A stretch of DNA of 61,736 nt from a bacterium (GTDB lineage: Bacteria > JAHJDO01). The position numbers were made by a program, and so were the translations under genes. Location of the stretch: the NCBI GenBank assembly GCA_030652805.1, contig JAUSPT010000092.1:1-61736 (forward strand), written 5' to 3'. A model generated the notes under the pieces. It saw nothing but the letters and a program-made list of their open reading frames with translations, ran no database searches and was not told the origin of the DNA. Below, piece by piece: positions 1 through 8,759 of this stretch; position 1 is the stretch's first letter; each line of letters begins with the position of its first letter.

Positions 1-1
1 A

Positions 2-127
2 GGAGACAATGTAGATTTAGAGATAGAGTTAATAGCGCCGATAGCGATGGAAGATGGGTTAAGATTTGCGATAAGAGAGGGAGGTAAGACGGTAGGTGCT
101 GGTGTTGTATCTAAAATTATTAAGTGA
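2..127 (+). CDS. tuf: Elongation factor Tu, C-terminal fragment
   Basis: The window opens inside a reading frame whose last 41 residues match the C-terminal beta-barrel domain of EF-Tu, including [20 protein letters not shown] and a terminal SKIIK, followed by TGA at 125-127. EF-Tu is the GTPase that carries aminoacyl-tRNA to the ribosome. The rest of the gene lies upstream of the window. rpsJ follows 37 bases later on the same strand, the usual str-to-S10 junction, so the two are probably co-transcribed. The frame was read by hand from base 2. Confidence 0.95.
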   Translation, partial: GDNVDLEIELIAPIAMEDGLRFAIREGGKTVGAGVVSKIIK

Positions 128-164
128 ACTTAGTAGATAGGGGTAATACTTATAGGATAACAAA

Positions 165-473
165 ATGCCAAAAGAAAAGATAAGGGTAAGTTTGAAAGCC
201 AATGACCATAAATTGCTTGACCAATCTGTTAAGGAGATAGTTAAAACAGTTGAGAAAACAGGTGCTGTTGTTATAGGACCTATTCCATTACCAACAAGAA
301 AGGAAAGATTTACAGTATTAAGATCCCCCCATGTTGATAAAAAATCACGTGAACAGTTTGAAATAAGAACACACAAAAGACTGGTAGATATTATAGATCC
401 GACTCCTAAGACTGTGGATGCATTGATGAAGCTTGACTTACCATCTGGGGTTGATGTTGAGGTTAAATTATAG
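165..473 (+). CDS. rpsJ: 30S ribosomal protein S10
   Basis: The 102-residue protein has normal S10 length and family signatures: an N-terminal [16 protein letters not shown] block, [31 protein letters not shown] in the centre, and a C-terminal [10 protein letters not shown]10 sits in the 30S head and in other bacteria also joins NusB in antitermination. It starts at ATG 165 behind a weak AGGATAA ribosome site. It is the first gene of the S10 segment here, directly after tuf and 14 bases before rplC. Confidence 0.98.
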   Translation: MPKEKIRVSLKANDHKLLDQSVKEIVKTVEKTGAVVIGPIPLPTRKERFTVLRSPHVDKKSREQFEIRTHKRLVDIIDPTPKTVDALMKLDLPSGVDVEVKL

Positions 474-487
474 GAAATGAAATTATA

Positions 488-1129
488 ATGTTCTCTAGTC
501 TAATAGGTAGAAAAGTAGGCATGACACAGATTTTTGGGGAGAAGGGAGAAGTTATACCTGTTACTTTGATTGAAGCTGGGCCGTGTGTTGTTTTGCAAAA
601 AAAGGCATCAGATCAAGAAGGATATGAGGCTATTCAGTTAGGATATGAGGACATAAAAGAAAAGAAATTAACAAAATCCTTGAGGGCTAAGTTTACTAAG
701 ATAAAAGTAGAACCTAAAAGATATATAAGAGAATTCAGGGTGAATAATCCTAATGATTATGAAGTAGGACAGGAACTAAAGGTTGATATTTTTGAGGAAG
801 GAAGCTTTGTTGATGTATGTGGAACTTCCAAAGGAAAGGGGTTTGCTGGCGTAATAAAGCGATGGGGATTTAAAGGAGGGCCAAAGTCTCATGGCTCAAG
901 GTTTCACAGAGCTCCTGGATCCATAGGCGCTAGTTCTTCTCCCTCTCGTGTGTTTAAGGGACAGAAATTGCCGGGGCATATGGGAAACAAGAAAGTTACT
1001 ATACAAAGTCTTGAAATTGTGCGGTTGGATAAGGAGAAAAATTTATTAGTTATAAAGGGAGCTGTCCCTGGAGCGAGTAGAGGAATTGTGATAATAAAAC
1101 AGGCTATGAAGAAGGACAAGAAACAATGA
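488..1129 (+). CDS. rplC: 50S ribosomal protein L3
   Basis: The 213-residue product is full-length bacterial L3: it opens with [12 protein letters not shown] and carries the long central loop rich in Gly, Lys and Arg ([20 protein letters not shown], then [11 protein letters not shown]) that reaches toward the peptidyl transferase centre. L3 is an early 23S rRNA-binding assembly protein. Its TGA at 1127-1129 overlaps an ATG at 1126, so the next small reading frame could be translationally coupled. rplD, normally the next gene, lies nearly 800 bases away, so the usual rplC-rplD adjacency is broken. Confidence 0.98.
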   Translation: MFSSLIGRKVGMTQIFGEKGEVIPVTLIEAGPCVVLQKKASDQEGYEAIQLGYEDIKEKKLTKSLRAKFTKIKVEPKRYIREFRVNNPNDYEVGQELKVDIFEEGSFVDVCGTSKGKGFAGVIKRWGFKGGPKSHGSRFHRAPGSIGASSSPSRVFKGQKLPGHMGNKKVTIQSLEIVRLDKEKNLLVIKGAVPGASRGIVIIKQAMKKDKKQ

Positions 1130-1242
1130 CAGGAGTTGATAAAAAACTCTCAATATTCTTACTCGTATTTTCAATAATTTTAACCAGTGTAACTCCAGCA
1201 TATAGTTGGCCGTGGTCCAGAAGTCGCAAACCAGTTCGATGA
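1126..1242 (+). CDS. Predicted 38-residue signal-peptide mini-protein
   Basis: A short frame runs from ATG 1126 to TGA 1240-1242. It begins [17 protein letters not shown], a charged start followed by a hydrophobic stretch, then a TPAYS stretch that looks like a signal-peptidase region, and ends [11 protein letters not shown]. Its ATG overlaps the rplC stop and its stop overlaps the ATG of the nucleotidyltransferase at 1239, both as ATGA, so all three frames could be translationally coupled. I do not recognise a family. It may be a genuine tiny exported peptide, the leader of a decayed exported protein, or a non-functional bridge. Only the frame, the overlaps and the hydrophobic pattern are directly seen. 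Confidence 0.45.
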   Translation: MTGVDKKLSIFLLVFSIILTSVTPAYSWPWSRSRKPVR

Positions 1243-1523
1243 ATAGAGAAGAAATCTTTAAAAAGATTGCTCAGGAACTTAAAAATCAAGGGGCAAGCAA
1301 AATAGCTATTTTTGGTTCTTACGTTAGGGAAGAAGAAAAATCAGGAAGCGATATAGATATTATCGTGGAATTTTCAGAGAGAAAAAGCCTTCTTGAACTT
1401 GTAAGTATAGAGAGAGAGTTGCATGGAGTCCTGGGAGTAAAAGTGGATTTGTTGACGGAAAAATCTATTAGCCCATATTTAATTGATAGGATAAAGGAAG
1501 AGATGGAGGTAATTTACGGGTGA
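1239..1523 (+). CDS. MntA-like nucleotidyltransferase antitoxin
   Basis: The 94-residue protein is a minimal nucleotidyltransferase. It has the family signature GS-x10-DxD exactly: G26-S27 in [10 protein letters not shown], then D38 and D40 in SDIDI. In MntA-HepT pairs this enzyme AMPylates a tyrosine of the HEPN toxin and so neutralises it. A frame extension reaches back to 1206, but ATG 1239 is preferred because it overlaps the stop of the preceding mini-frame and begins [10 protein letters not shown], a typical start for this family. The HEPN gene follows with a 4-base overlap. The location inside the S10 ribosomal operon is very unusual. Confidence 0.88.
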   Translation: MNREEIFKKIAQELKNQGASKIAIFGSYVREEEKSGSDIDIIVEFSERKSLLELVSIERELHGVLGVKVDLLTEKSISPYLIDRIKEEMEVIYG

Positions 1524-1864
1524 TTAAAGATAATTCCGTTTATTTGAATCACATGTTAGACGCTATATCCAAGGTAGAAGAGTATACTCAGGGCGTAAAA
1601 TATGAAAGATTCATGGATAATCATCTTATACAGGATGGAGTAATAAGGCAAATAGAGATAATAGGTGAAGCTACAAAGAGATTATCTAAAGATATTATGG
1701 AAAGGTATCCTGAGATACCATGGAAAGATATAGCTGGAATGAGAGACAAGTTAATACACGATTATTTTGGTGTAGATCTGGATGCTGTCTGGGATACGGT
1801 TGAAAAGGATATTCCAGTTTTGAAAAACAGATTGCGAGATCTTATTGAAAAAGAGAAGAACTAA
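1520..1864 (+). CDS. HepT-like HEPN ribonuclease toxin
   Basis: The 114-residue protein belongs to the HepT/DUF86 HEPN family. The catalytic R-x4-H-x-Y motif is intact at R75, H80 and Y82 in [12 protein letters not shown], and [10 protein letters not shown] is another family block. HepT proteins are RNases whose motif tyrosine is AMPylated by the partner MNT enzyme. It starts at GTG 1520, overlapping the nucleotidyltransferase stop, so the pair is probably translated together. rplD begins 58 bases after its stop on the same strand. With no obvious terminator between, the toxin pair is probably transcribed with the ribosomal genes. Confidence 0.88.
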   Translation: MIKDNSVYLNHMLDAISKVEEYTQGVKYERFMDNHLIQDGVIRQIEIIGEATKRLSKDIMERYPEIPWKDIAGMRDKLIHDYFGVDLDAVWDTVEKDIPVLKNRLRDLIEKEKN

Positions 1865-1922
1865 GCATGATTTATAGTTATATTCAGAATATTAAAACTA
1901 AAAGCATTTGTGGAGATAACTA

Positions 1923-2555
1923 ATGGCTATGATTCAAGTATACGATATTAATAAAAAAGAAGTTGACAAGATAAAAATAGATAGTAAAATCCTTGATAAA
2001 AAGGTTAATGAAGCAGTTATACAACAAGCAGTGAGAATGTATCTGGCAAACAGGAGAAATGGTTCTGCTAATACGAAGACAAGGGCTGAAGTTAGGGGAG
2101 GAGGCGCAAAACCTTGGAAACAAAAAGGAACAGGTAGAGCACGCGCAGGGAGTAATTCCTCTCCTCTATGGAGAAAAGGCGGCGTTACTTTTGGTCCGAA
2201 GCCAAGAGACTTTCATTACTCTATTCCTAAGAAAGTAAAGGATTTGGCTTTAAGGTCTGCAGTGAATATTAAGTATAAGGATAATCAAATAATGCTGATA
2301 GATAGCCTTGTTATTAAAAGTGGAAAGACGAAGGATGCAGCCAGCATTTTTTCTAAGTTTTGTCCTGGGAAAAAAGTTTTGGTTATAAAAGATAAAATAG
2401 ACGAGAGTACAGCCGGGTCTATTAGGAATTTGCCGGATATAAAAGTTATGAGTTCAGCAAATGTTAGTACATATGATATTTTAGCACATGATATTTTATT
2501 TTGCGACAGGGATAGCTTTGCTAATTTCTCAAATAGGATGATGCATAAAGAATGA
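1923..2555 (+). CDS. rplD: 50S ribosomal protein L4
   Basis: The 210-residue product is L4, with the hallmark loop NTKTRAEVRGGGAKPWKQKG followed by TGRARAGSNSSPLWRKGGVTFGPKPRDF, which lines the exit tunnel, and a C-terminal globular part. In many bacteria L4 also represses its own operon; no leader consistent with that control is visible here. GGAG at about 1913 precedes ATG 1923. It overlaps rplW by 4 bases. Unusually it follows a MNT-HEPN module and not rplC. Confidence 0.98.
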   Translation: MAMIQVYDINKKEVDKIKIDSKILDKKVNEAVIQQAVRMYLANRRNGSANTKTRAEVRGGGAKPWKQKGTGRARAGSNSSPLWRKGGVTFGPKPRDFHYSIPKKVKDLALRSAVNIKYKDNQIMLIDSLVIKSGKTKDAASIFSKFCPGKKVLVIKDKIDESTAGSIRNLPDIKVMSSANVSTYDILAHDILFCDRDSFANFSNRMMHKE

Positions 2556-2833
2556 AAAGCGTCTATGAAATTATAAAAGGTCCGCTGATTACGGAAAAGA
2601 GCACAGATCTTGGTGAGAAGCATAACAAATATGTTTTCAAAGTAGGTTGTAATGCAAATAAAATTGAGATCAGAAACGCAATAGAGAAGATATTTAACGT
2701 AAAGATAGAGAAAGTTAATACTGTAAAACTACAGGGTAAAAAGAAAAGGGTTAGGAAAGTTGAGGGAAAAACGCCTGATTGGAAGAAGGCTATTATAACA
2801 CTTAAGGAAGGCAATAAAATAGAATTTATTTAG
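2552..2833 (+). CDS. rplW: 50S ribosomal protein L23
   Basis: The 93-residue protein shows the L23 pattern: IIKGPLITEKST at the start, YVFKVGCNANKIEIRNAIEKIFNVKIEKVNT in the centre, then a basic loop KKKRVRKVEGKTPDWKKAIITL. L23 surrounds the exit tunnel and docks trigger factor and SRP. Its start overlaps the end of rplD in an ATGA arrangement, and rplB follows 9 bases later. Length and motifs are normal. Confidence 0.97.
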   Translation: MKSVYEIIKGPLITEKSTDLGEKHNKYVFKVGCNANKIEIRNAIEKIFNVKIEKVNTVKLQGKKKRVRKVEGKTPDWKKAIITLKEGNKIEFI

Positions 2834-2842
2834 CGAGTAATT

Positions 2843-3673
2843 ATGGCAATAAAAAAACATAAACCAACAACTCCAAGTAGAAGATTTGCGGAGCTGCCTG
2901 CATTTGATGAGCTTACAAAAAGCAAGTCTGAAAAGAGTCTCACTGTATCATTGAATAAAAATAGTGGGCGTAATGTTAGAGGCAAGATTACTGTAAGGCA
3001 CAGAGGCGGTGGGCATAAGCGAAAATACCGTATTATTGATTTTATGAGAAGCAAGAAAGATATAGAGGGGAAAATAGTTTCAATTGAGTATGACCCAAAC
3101 AGAACGAGCAGAATTGCTCTAACGCAGTATCTTGACGGCGAAAAGAAATATATAGTTGCGCCGGCAGAAATTAGAGTTGGTGACAAAGTTATATCTGGGA
3201 AAACGGTAGAAATAAAAGCAGGTAATAGTTTGCCTTTAAGAAATATACCTGCGGGTACTTTAATTCATAACGTGCAATTACATAAAAATAAAGGTGGTCA
3301 ATTAGCGCGTAGCGCTGGAGCAAGTGCTCAGTTAATGTCAAAAGAGGGGAACTATGCGCATGTAAGACTTCCATCAGGGGAGGTTAGAGCTGTTTTCCTA
3401 GATTGCATGGCTACTATTGGGCAGGTTGGTAATATTGACCATAACAGCATATCAAGTGGTAAAGCTGGTAGAAGCCGCTGGTTAGGTCGGCGTCCAAAGG
3501 TACGAGGTGTCGCTATGAATCCTGTTGATCATCCTCTTGGAGGTGGAGAGGGAAAGAGTTCAGGAGGACGACATCCTGTTTCCCCGTGGGGACAGCCTGC
3601 TAAAGGATTTAAAACAAGGAAGAAACGTAAAGAGTCTGATAAATACATTATAAAACATAGGAATAAAACATAG
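2843..3673 (+). CDS. rplB: 50S ribosomal protein L2
   Basis: The 276-residue L2 has [11 protein letters not shown] at its start, [15 protein letters not shown], the [12 protein letters not shown] block, and near the C terminus [20 protein letters not shown], which contains the histidine tied to peptidyl transferase function. L2 is a core 23S rRNA protein at the subunit interface. Length is close to the usual 275. It lies between rplW and rpsS with only a few bases between genes. Confidence 0.98.
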   Translation: MAIKKHKPTTPSRRFAELPAFDELTKSKSEKSLTVSLNKNSGRNVRGKITVRHRGGGHKRKYRIIDFMRSKKDIEGKIVSIEYDPNRTSRIALTQYLDGEKKYIVAPAEIRVGDKVISGKTVEIKAGNSLPLRNIPAGTLIHNVQLHKNKGGQLARSAGASAQLMSKEGNYAHVRLPSGEVRAVFLDCMATIGQVGNIDHNSISSGKAGRSRWLGRRPKVRGVAMNPVDHPLGGGEGKSSGGRHPVSPWGQPAKGFKTRKKRKESDKYIIKHRNKT

Positions 3674-3675
3674 AA

Positions 3676-3978
3676 ATGTCTAGATCAATTAAAAAAGGGC
3701 CATATTTAGACCAAAGGCTGGTGAAGAAAATGGAAGAAGCCAAAAAATCTGGTAATAAAAAGATTATTCAAACATGGTCGCGCAGTTGTACTATTGTGCC
3801 TGATTTTGTTGGTCAGAGCATTGGTGTACATAACGGGATGAAATTTATACCAGTATACATAACAGAAAATATGGTGGGGCACAAGCTGGGCGAATTTTCC
3901 CATACACGCACATTTCGTGCACATAGTGGACAAAGGTCTAAAATAGAGAAAGAAAAAAAGGGATTGAAGAAGGAATAA
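3676..3978 (+). CDS. rpsS: 30S ribosomal protein S19
   Basis: The 100-residue protein starts [15 protein letters not shown] and contains [21 protein letters not shown] and [17 protein letters not shown], all diagnostic of S19, which forms a complex with S13 in the 30S head near the A-site tRNA. It begins 3 bases after the rplB stop. The basic C-terminal extension is within normal variation. Confidence 0.98.
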   Translation: MSRSIKKGPYLDQRLVKKMEEAKKSGNKKIIQTWSRSCTIVPDFVGQSIGVHNGMKFIPVYITENMVGHKLGEFSHTRTFRAHSGQRSKIEKEKKGLKKE

Positions 3979-3988
3979 TAAAGACATC

Positions 3989-4447
3989 ATGTATGCAAGA
4001 GCGAAAGCACGATACATTCATGCATCTCCAAGGAAGTTGAGGGATGTAGTAAATCTTATTAGAGGCAGAGACGTAACTAAAGCGCTCAATATTCTTAAAC
4101 TTGTCTCAAGAACATCTGCTCCTATTGAAAAAGTTTTGCGCTCAGCAGTAGTAAATGCTGCACAACTAGCAAATATAAATGAGGAAGATTTATATATCTC
4201 CAAAATTACAGTTGATATAGGACCTGTTATGAAGAGATTTAGGGCTGCGCCAATGGGGCGGGCAGTCAAAATAAGAAAAAGGACGAGTCATATTAATATA
4301 GTACTGCAGGATAAAACTAAAAAGAAAGTATCAGTATTACAGAATAAGCAATCTAGGAAAGAGGGATCTTCTGATAAAATATTAAAAACTGAAGAGTCAG
4401 AAAAAGGAATACAGAATGGGACAAAAGGTTCATCCAGTAGGGTTTAG
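3989..4447 (+). CDS. rplV: 50S ribosomal protein L22 with C-terminal extension
   Basis: The first 110 residues are normal L22: ARAKARYIHASPRKLRDVVNLIRG, then RFRAAPMGRAVKIRKRTSHINIV, the hairpin that reaches into the exit tunnel. About 40 further residues form a charged low-complexity tail (KKVSVLQNKQSRKEGSS and onward), making 152 residues against the usual 110-115. The tail overlaps the start of rpsC by 32 bases, so the two genes share sequence in different frames. The tail probably reflects loss of an earlier stop; its function is unknown. Confidence 0.95.
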   Translation: MYARAKARYIHASPRKLRDVVNLIRGRDVTKALNILKLVSRTSAPIEKVLRSAVVNAAQLANINEEDLYISKITVDIGPVMKRFRAAPMGRAVKIRKRTSHINIVLQDKTKKKVSVLQNKQSRKEGSSDKILKTEESEKGIQNGTKGSSSRV

Positions 4448-5039
4448 ATTAGGGGGAATAAAAACCTCTCAGTCATGTTGGATTGGGAAGAAGAATTATG
4501 CATTCCTTATTTTAGAGGATGTACATATTCGTGAATATATTAACAAGAATTTAGAACATGCAGGTGTAGCTGATATAGAAATTCGCCGGTCATTAGGAAA
4601 GGCAACTATAGATCTTCATACTGCAAGACCAGGAGTTATTATTGGTAGAAAAGGTACGGAAATTGATCGATTAAGAGAGAGCTTGGAAAAGATGACAAAC
4701 AAGCAGATTGTTATAAATATTGTGGAAATTGAAAATCCAGCTATAAATGCGCAGTTGGTTGCAAAGGGCATAGGAGCGCAGTTAGTAAAAAGAATTCCAT
4801 TTAGAAGAGCAATGAAAAAAGCTGTCAGCTTAGCAATGCAATCTGGAGCGCAGGGCATGAAAATAGTTTGTTCCGGGCGTCTTGGAGGAGTTGAGATAGC
4901 ACGAAGGGAAACAGCAAAGGATGGAAAGATACCTCTGCATACTCTAAGAGCTGATATAGATTACGGTTTTGCAGAAGCACATACTACGTACGGGATAATA
5001 GGTGTGAAGGTGTGGGTATGCAAAGGGGAGATTATATAA
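4416..5039 (+). CDS. rpsC: 30S ribosomal protein S3
   Basis: The 207-residue S3 opens [12 protein letters not shown], has the type-II KH motif [15 protein letters not shown], and the C-terminal block [23 protein letters not shown]3 lies at the mRNA entry channel of the 30S subunit and contributes to helicase activity. It lacks the longer C-terminal tail of E. coli S3, as in many other bacteria. ATG 4416 lies inside the 3' end of rplV. rplP follows after one base. Confidence 0.98.
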   Translation: MGQKVHPVGFRLGGIKTSQSCWIGKKNYAFLILEDVHIREYINKNLEHAGVADIEIRRSLGKATIDLHTARPGVIIGRKGTEIDRLRESLEKMTNKQIVINIVEIENPAINAQLVAKGIGAQLVKRIPFRRAMKKAVSLAMQSGAQGMKIVCSGRLGGVEIARRETAKDGKIPLHTLRADIDYGFAEAHTTYGIIGVKVWVCKGEII

Positions 5040-5040
5040 G

Positions 5041-5469
5041 ATGGCATTAATTCCCAAACGCGTTAAACATAGAAAGATGCAGAGAGGACGTATGAAAGGA
5101 ATCTCCAGCAGAGGGCATAATACAAGTTTTGGAGAATATGGTTTAAAAGCTTTAGAATGTGCGTGGATAACTAGCCGTCAGCTTGAAGCTGCAAGAGTTG
5201 CAATGACAAGATATATTAAACGAGGTGGCAAGGTTTGGATAAGAGTAGTTGCTGATAAGCCTGTAACAAAAAAGCCGGCTGAGACTAGGATGGGAAAGGG
5301 GAAAGGAGCCCCCGAGTACTGGGTTTCAGTTATCAAGCCGGGTAGAGTCTTGTTTGAGCTAGGCGGTATTTCAGAAGATTTAGCACGAGAGGCTATGAAA
5401 CTTGCGGCAACAAAACTGCCTATAAAGACACGATTCATAGTCAGAGGAAAATTGGGTGTGACATCATAA
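5041..5469 (+). CDS. rplP: 50S ribosomal protein L16
   Basis: The 142-residue protein begins [20 protein letters not shown] and carries [29 protein letters not shown] and the [22 protein letters not shown] loop that contacts the A and P sites. L16 is a late-assembling 50S protein needed for peptidyl transferase function. The stop overlaps the start of rpmC by one base (TAATG). Confidence 0.98.
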   Translation: MALIPKRVKHRKMQRGRMKGISSRGHNTSFGEYGLKALECAWITSRQLEAARVAMTRYIKRGGKVWIRVVADKPVTKKPAETRMGKGKGAPEYWVSVIKPGRVLFELGGISEDLAREAMKLAATKLPIKTRFIVRGKLGVTS

Positions 5470-5696
5470 TGAAGGTTAGTAAGTTTAGAGATATGACAAA
5501 TATAGAATTGGATCAAGAGCTTGTTAATTTAAAACAGGAAATATTCAATTTGAATGTTCGTTCATCTACAGGGCAATTGGAGGATACAAAAAGGACTGGA
5601 CGATTAAAAAAGGATATAGCAAGAATTAATACTGTCTTGAGAGAGAGACAGATAGAGGAAGAGAAAAGTGAGAAGGATTCAAATAAAAAAGACTAA
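5469..5696 (+). CDS. rpmC: 50S ribosomal protein L29
   Basis: The 75-residue helical protein has the L29 core: [29 protein letters not shown], then the [16 protein letters not shown] helix. L29 sits near the exit tunnel beside L23. It is slightly longer than the 60-70 typical because of a charged tail that overlaps the start of rpsQ by 29 bases. Confidence 0.96.
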   Translation: MKVSKFRDMTNIELDQELVNLKQEIFNLNVRSSTGQLEDTKRTGRLKKDIARINTVLRERQIEEEKSEKDSNKKD

Positions 5697-5928
5697 AGCA
5701 GGTGTTGTTGTTAGTGATAAGATGGATAAGACGGTTGTCGTTTTAGTAGAAAGGCTGGTTTCACATTCAGTCTATAAAAAAAAAGTTAGAAGATTCAGCA
5801 GGTTTAAAGCCCACGATAAAGATAACTCTGCGCATATAGGCGATAGAGTGGAAATTAAGGAAACCAGGCCGCTAAGTAAAGAAAAAAGATGGTATATTTC
5901 AAGGATTATAGAAAGGTCTAATAGCTGA
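5668..5928 (+). CDS. rpsQ: 30S ribosomal protein S17
   Basis: The 86-residue protein carries the S17 OB-fold features: [21 protein letters not shown], then [27 protein letters not shown]17 is a primary 16S rRNA-binding protein. It starts at GTG 5668 inside the rpmC tail; an ATG at 5722 would cut off the conserved first beta strand. rplN follows after two bases. Confidence 0.96.
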   Translation: MRRIQIKKTKAGVVVSDKMDKTVVVLVERLVSHSVYKKKVRRFSRFKAHDKDNSAHIGDRVEIKETRPLSKEKRWYISRIIERSNS

Positions 5929-5930
5929 AT

Positions 5931-6299
5931 ATGATACAAGCGCAAACCATTCTCAATGTAGCTGATAATTCAGGAGCAAAAAAGTTGATGTGCTTCAAGG
6001 TATTAGGAGGCACACGCAGAAGGTATGCCCGAATAGGCGATATTGTAGTAGCGTCTGTAAAAGAGTCAACTCCTGAGGGTGTTGTTAAAAAGGGGGAGGT
6101 AGTAAAAGTTGTTATTGTGCGAACAAGAAAAGAAATTAGAAGAGAAGATGGTTCCTATATAAAGTTTGATAAAAATGCTGGTGTTATAATTGATGCTCAG
6201 AAGAATCCGATTGGGACAAGGATTTTTGGACCAGTTGCCAGAGAATTGCGGGATAAGGAGTTTACTAAAATTATTTCATTAGCTCCTGAGGTTATTTAA
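5931..6299 (+). CDS. rplN: 50S ribosomal protein L14
   Basis: Exactly 122 residues, the universal length. Signatures are [20 protein letters not shown], the [20 protein letters not shown] block, and a C-terminal [21 protein letters not shown]14 lies at the subunit interface, where it forms a bridge with 16S rRNA and binds the silencing factor RsfS. It is placed between rpsQ and rplX as in most bacteria. Confidence 0.98.
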   Translation: MIQAQTILNVADNSGAKKLMCFKVLGGTRRRYARIGDIVVASVKESTPEGVVKKGEVVKVVIVRTRKEIRREDGSYIKFDKNAGVIIDAQKNPIGTRIFGPVARELRDKEFTKIISLAPEVI

Positions 6300-6319
6300 A
6301 AGGAAAAGTGAAGAATTAA

Positions 6320-6652
6320 ATGGCTAAAGAACATAATTATATTAAAAAAGGTGATCAAGTTGTGGTTATATCAGGGAAGGAGAAGGGCAAGACAGGGCGT
6401 GTTTTGCGTGTATTTCCGAAGAAACAGAGAGCTATTGTAGAGAGAGTGAATTTTGTTAAGAAACACACAAAACCTTCACAGAAGAATCGACAAGGGGGGA
6501 TAATAGAAAAAGAGGCGTCTCTGCATGTGTCTAATTTATTGTTATATTGTGTGCGATGTGAAAAAGGGTCGAGAATCGGATTCAAAATGTTGGAAAATAA
6601 AAACAAAGTGAGATATTGCAAACGTTGCAATGAGTTAATTGACAAGAGTTAA
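6320..6652 (+). CDS. rplX: 50S ribosomal protein L24
   Basis: The 110-residue L24 has the KOW motif [20 protein letters not shown] and the conserved [12 protein letters not shown] with [17 protein letters not shown]24 starts 50S assembly by binding the 5' part of 23S rRNA. The C-terminal segment contains a C-x2-C pair and CKRC, a possible zinc ribbon seen in some bacterial L24 proteins. rplE starts two bases after its stop. Confidence 0.97.
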   Translation: MAKEHNYIKKGDQVVVISGKEKGKTGRVLRVFPKKQRAIVERVNFVKKHTKPSQKNRQGGIIEKEASLHVSNLLLYCVRCEKGSRIGFKMLENKNKVRYCKRCNELIDKS

Positions 6653-6654
6653 AG

Positions 6655-7203
6655 ATGACGCGATTAGAAAAGAAATATAAAGAAGAAGTAGTATCCAAAA
6701 TGATGCGGAAGTTTGGGTATAAAAATAAACTGCAGGTTCCGAAATTGGAAAAGATTGTGCTTAACACATGTCTAAAAGAGGCTATAGAGAATAAGAAGGT
6801 TTTGGATAGTGCATGTTTAGAACTGGGAGCAATAACAGGGCAAAAACCAGTTATTACAAAGGCAAAGAAGTCTGTGGCAGGATTTAAACTTAGGGCAGAA
6901 ATGCCAATAGGTGCTAAAGTGACTCTACGGCGAAGTAGAATGTATGAATTTCTTGATCGCTTGTTAAATATAACTCTGCCACGTATAAGGGATTTTAGAG
7001 GAGTTTCTCCGAAATCTTTTGATGTTAGAGGAAACTATACATTAGGCATTAGGGAACAAATTATATTTCCAGAGATAGATGTTGATAAAACAGAGAAAGT
7101 ACATGGTTTAGATATTACAATTGTAACTAGTGCGAAAACTCCTGACGAAGGGAGAGAGTTGTTAGGATTGTTAGGTATGCCTTTTACTAGAGATGATACA
7201 TAA
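6655..7203 (+). CDS. rplE: 50S ribosomal protein L5
   Basis: The 182-residue product is L5: it contains [33 protein letters not shown], the [21 protein letters not shown] block, and the C-terminal [15 protein letters not shown]5 binds 5S rRNA together with L18 and contacts the P-site tRNA. It starts at ATG 6655, two bases after the rplX stop. Confidence 0.98.
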   Translation: MTRLEKKYKEEVVSKMMRKFGYKNKLQVPKLEKIVLNTCLKEAIENKKVLDSACLELGAITGQKPVITKAKKSVAGFKLRAEMPIGAKVTLRRSRMYEFLDRLLNITLPRIRDFRGVSPKSFDVRGNYTLGIREQIIFPEIDVDKTEKVHGLDITIVTSAKTPDEGRELLGLLGMPFTRDDT

Positions 7204-7218
7204 GAAGGAAAAAGAGAT

Positions 7219-7404
7219 ATGGCAAGAAAAGCACTTATAGCAAAAGCCCAAAGAGAGCCGAAGTATAAAGTGCAAAAATACAATAGGTGTAATTTGTGTG
7301 GAAGACAGCGAGGATATCTAAGAAAATTCGGATTATGCAGAATATGCTTTAGAAAATTAGCTCTGAGTGGAAAACTTCCTGGAGTTATAAAAGCCAGTTG
7401 GTAA
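7219..7404 (+). CDS. rpsN: 30S ribosomal protein S14, zinc type
   Basis: The 61-residue form is the short zinc-binding S14. Two CxxC knuckles are visible, [10 protein letters not shown] and CRICFR, followed by the conserved [15 protein letters not shown] end. S14 sits in the 30S head next to S3 and S10. GGAAAAAGAG precedes ATG 7219. The short zinc form is typical of Gram-positive bacteria and many deep lineages. Confidence 0.98.
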   Translation: MARKALIAKAQREPKYKVQKYNRCNLCGRQRGYLRKFGLCRICFRKLALSGKLPGVIKASW

Positions 7405-7419
7405 TTTGGGAGGATAAAA

Positions 7420-7815
7420 ATGCCTGTAACAGATCCAATATCAGACATGCTTACATCCATTAGAAATGCTTATATGGCTAATAAAAGCCATTTATCTGTA
7501 TCAGCCTCTACATTGAAAGCGGATATAATAGAGATTCTAAAAAAAGAGGGGTTCGTTCAGGATTATAAAGTTGAGGCTAATAATAGCCATAAAATCATAG
7601 AAATAGATTTGCGCTATGATAAAAAAGAACCTATGGTAAGAGGTTTAGAAAGAGTAAGTAAACCAGGTCTACGTATATATGTCCCTGCTTCTAAAATCCC
7701 CAGAGTAAAGAGAGGCTCAGGAATAGCCATCTTATCTACTTCAGAAGGCATAATGACTGATAAAGAATGTCGAAGAAAGAAAATTGGAGGCGAGGTTATT
7801 TGCTATGCATGGTAG
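7420..7815 (+). CDS. rpsH: 30S ribosomal protein S8
   Basis: The 131-residue protein begins with DPISDMLTSIRNAYMAN and ends with the S8 C-terminal pattern RGSGIAILSTSEGIMTDKECRRKKIGGEVICYAW. S8 binds helix 21 of 16S rRNA; in E. coli it represses the spc operon. GGGAGG lies 8 bases before ATG 7420. Its last bases approach rplF, which starts after 6 bases. Confidence 0.98.
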   Translation: MPVTDPISDMLTSIRNAYMANKSHLSVSASTLKADIIEILKKEGFVQDYKVEANNSHKIIEIDLRYDKKEPMVRGLERVSKPGLRIYVPASKIPRVKRGSGIAILSTSEGIMTDKECRRKKIGGEVICYAW

Positions 7816-7821
7816 GAGGAA

Positions 7822-8376
7822 ATGGTGTCTAGAATAGGATATATGCCAGTAGATGTTCCGGATGGTGTTAAGGTGCAGATAGATGGAAATCTAATTAAGA
7901 TTAGCGGGCCTAAAGGGACTCTGGAACATAAGTTAAGCTCAGAGGTGTCTGCAGTTGTAGAGGATAACAAGATTATTGTAAAGAGAGGATCAGATAGAAA
8001 ATCAGCAAGGGCAAAACATGGATTAAATAGAGCTTTAATCTCCAATATAGTGTCAGGAGTAACTACTGGGTTTGAAAAAATTCTGGAAATCAAGGGAGTA
8101 GGATATAGAGCTCAAGTCCAGGGGCAGAAGTTGCAGTTGCAATTGGGATTTTCACATCCAATAGTATATGAGATTCCGTCAAATATAGAAATCGAAGTAA
8201 GGAAAAATAATCAGATTGTGGTGAAAGGAATTGATAAACAGTTGGTAGGCGAGGTAGCTGTCACAATTAGGAATATGAGAAAGCCAGAACCATATAAAGG
8301 AAAGGGGATTCGCTACTTAGGCGAGTACGTTAGACATAAGGTTGGTAAGACAGCTACAGCTGATGCGAAGGCATAA
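7822..8376 (+). CDS. rplF: 50S ribosomal protein L6
   Basis: The 184-residue protein shows the two alpha/beta repeats of L6 and the signature RKPEPYKGKGIRYLGEYVRHKVGK near the C terminus. L6 lies near the sarcin-ricin loop and the factor-binding site. AGGAGG at 7813-7818 is close to ATG 7822. rplR follows 12 bases later. Confidence 0.98.
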   Translation: MVSRIGYMPVDVPDGVKVQIDGNLIKISGPKGTLEHKLSSEVSAVVEDNKIIVKRGSDRKSARAKHGLNRALISNIVSGVTTGFEKILEIKGVGYRAQVQGQKLQLQLGFSHPIVYEIPSNIEIEVRKNNQIVVKGIDKQLVGEVAVTIRNMRKPEPYKGKGIRYLGEYVRHKVGKTATADAKA

Positions 8377-8388
8377 AGGATACTGCTG

Positions 8389-8742
8389 ATGAAATTAGAA
8401 GGTAGAGCTAGAAGACATAAAAGAGTAAGAAAAAAAGTTATTGGTACAGCTCAAAGGCCAAGGTTGAGTGTCTTTAGAAGTTTGGGGCATATATATGTTC
8501 AATTGATTGATGATGAGAATAGTAAGACAATGCTTTCAGTATCAACTCGTTCAAAAGACTGTAGGGGGGAAATAAAGTACGGAGGAAACGTAGCAGCAGC
8601 AAAAGCTGTGGGAAAGATGCTGGGGGAGAAGGCGTTAAATAATAAGATTACAGATGTTGTGTTTGATAGGGGGGGATATTTATATCATGGTCGCATAAAG
8701 GCTTTAGCAGACGCGGCCAGAGAAGCTGGGCTTAAGTTTTAG
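8389..8742 (+). CDS. rplR: 50S ribosomal protein L18
   Basis: The 117-residue L18 includes [33 protein letters not shown], and the C-terminal [28 protein letters not shown] block. It binds 5S rRNA and joins it to the central protuberance. The order rplF-rplR-rpsE is canonical. Length is normal. Confidence 0.98.
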   Translation: MKLEGRARRHKRVRKKVIGTAQRPRLSVFRSLGHIYVQLIDDENSKTMLSVSTRSKDCRGEIKYGGNVAAAKAVGKMLGEKALNNKITDVVFDRGGYLYHGRIKALADAAREAGLKF

Positions 8743-8759
8743 CGTGAGGAGGAACTGGT

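Noticed and set aside
59-376. Minus-strand frame opposite tuf and rpsJ
   Set aside because: It is the shadow of two certain genes, has no ribosome site and no family signal.
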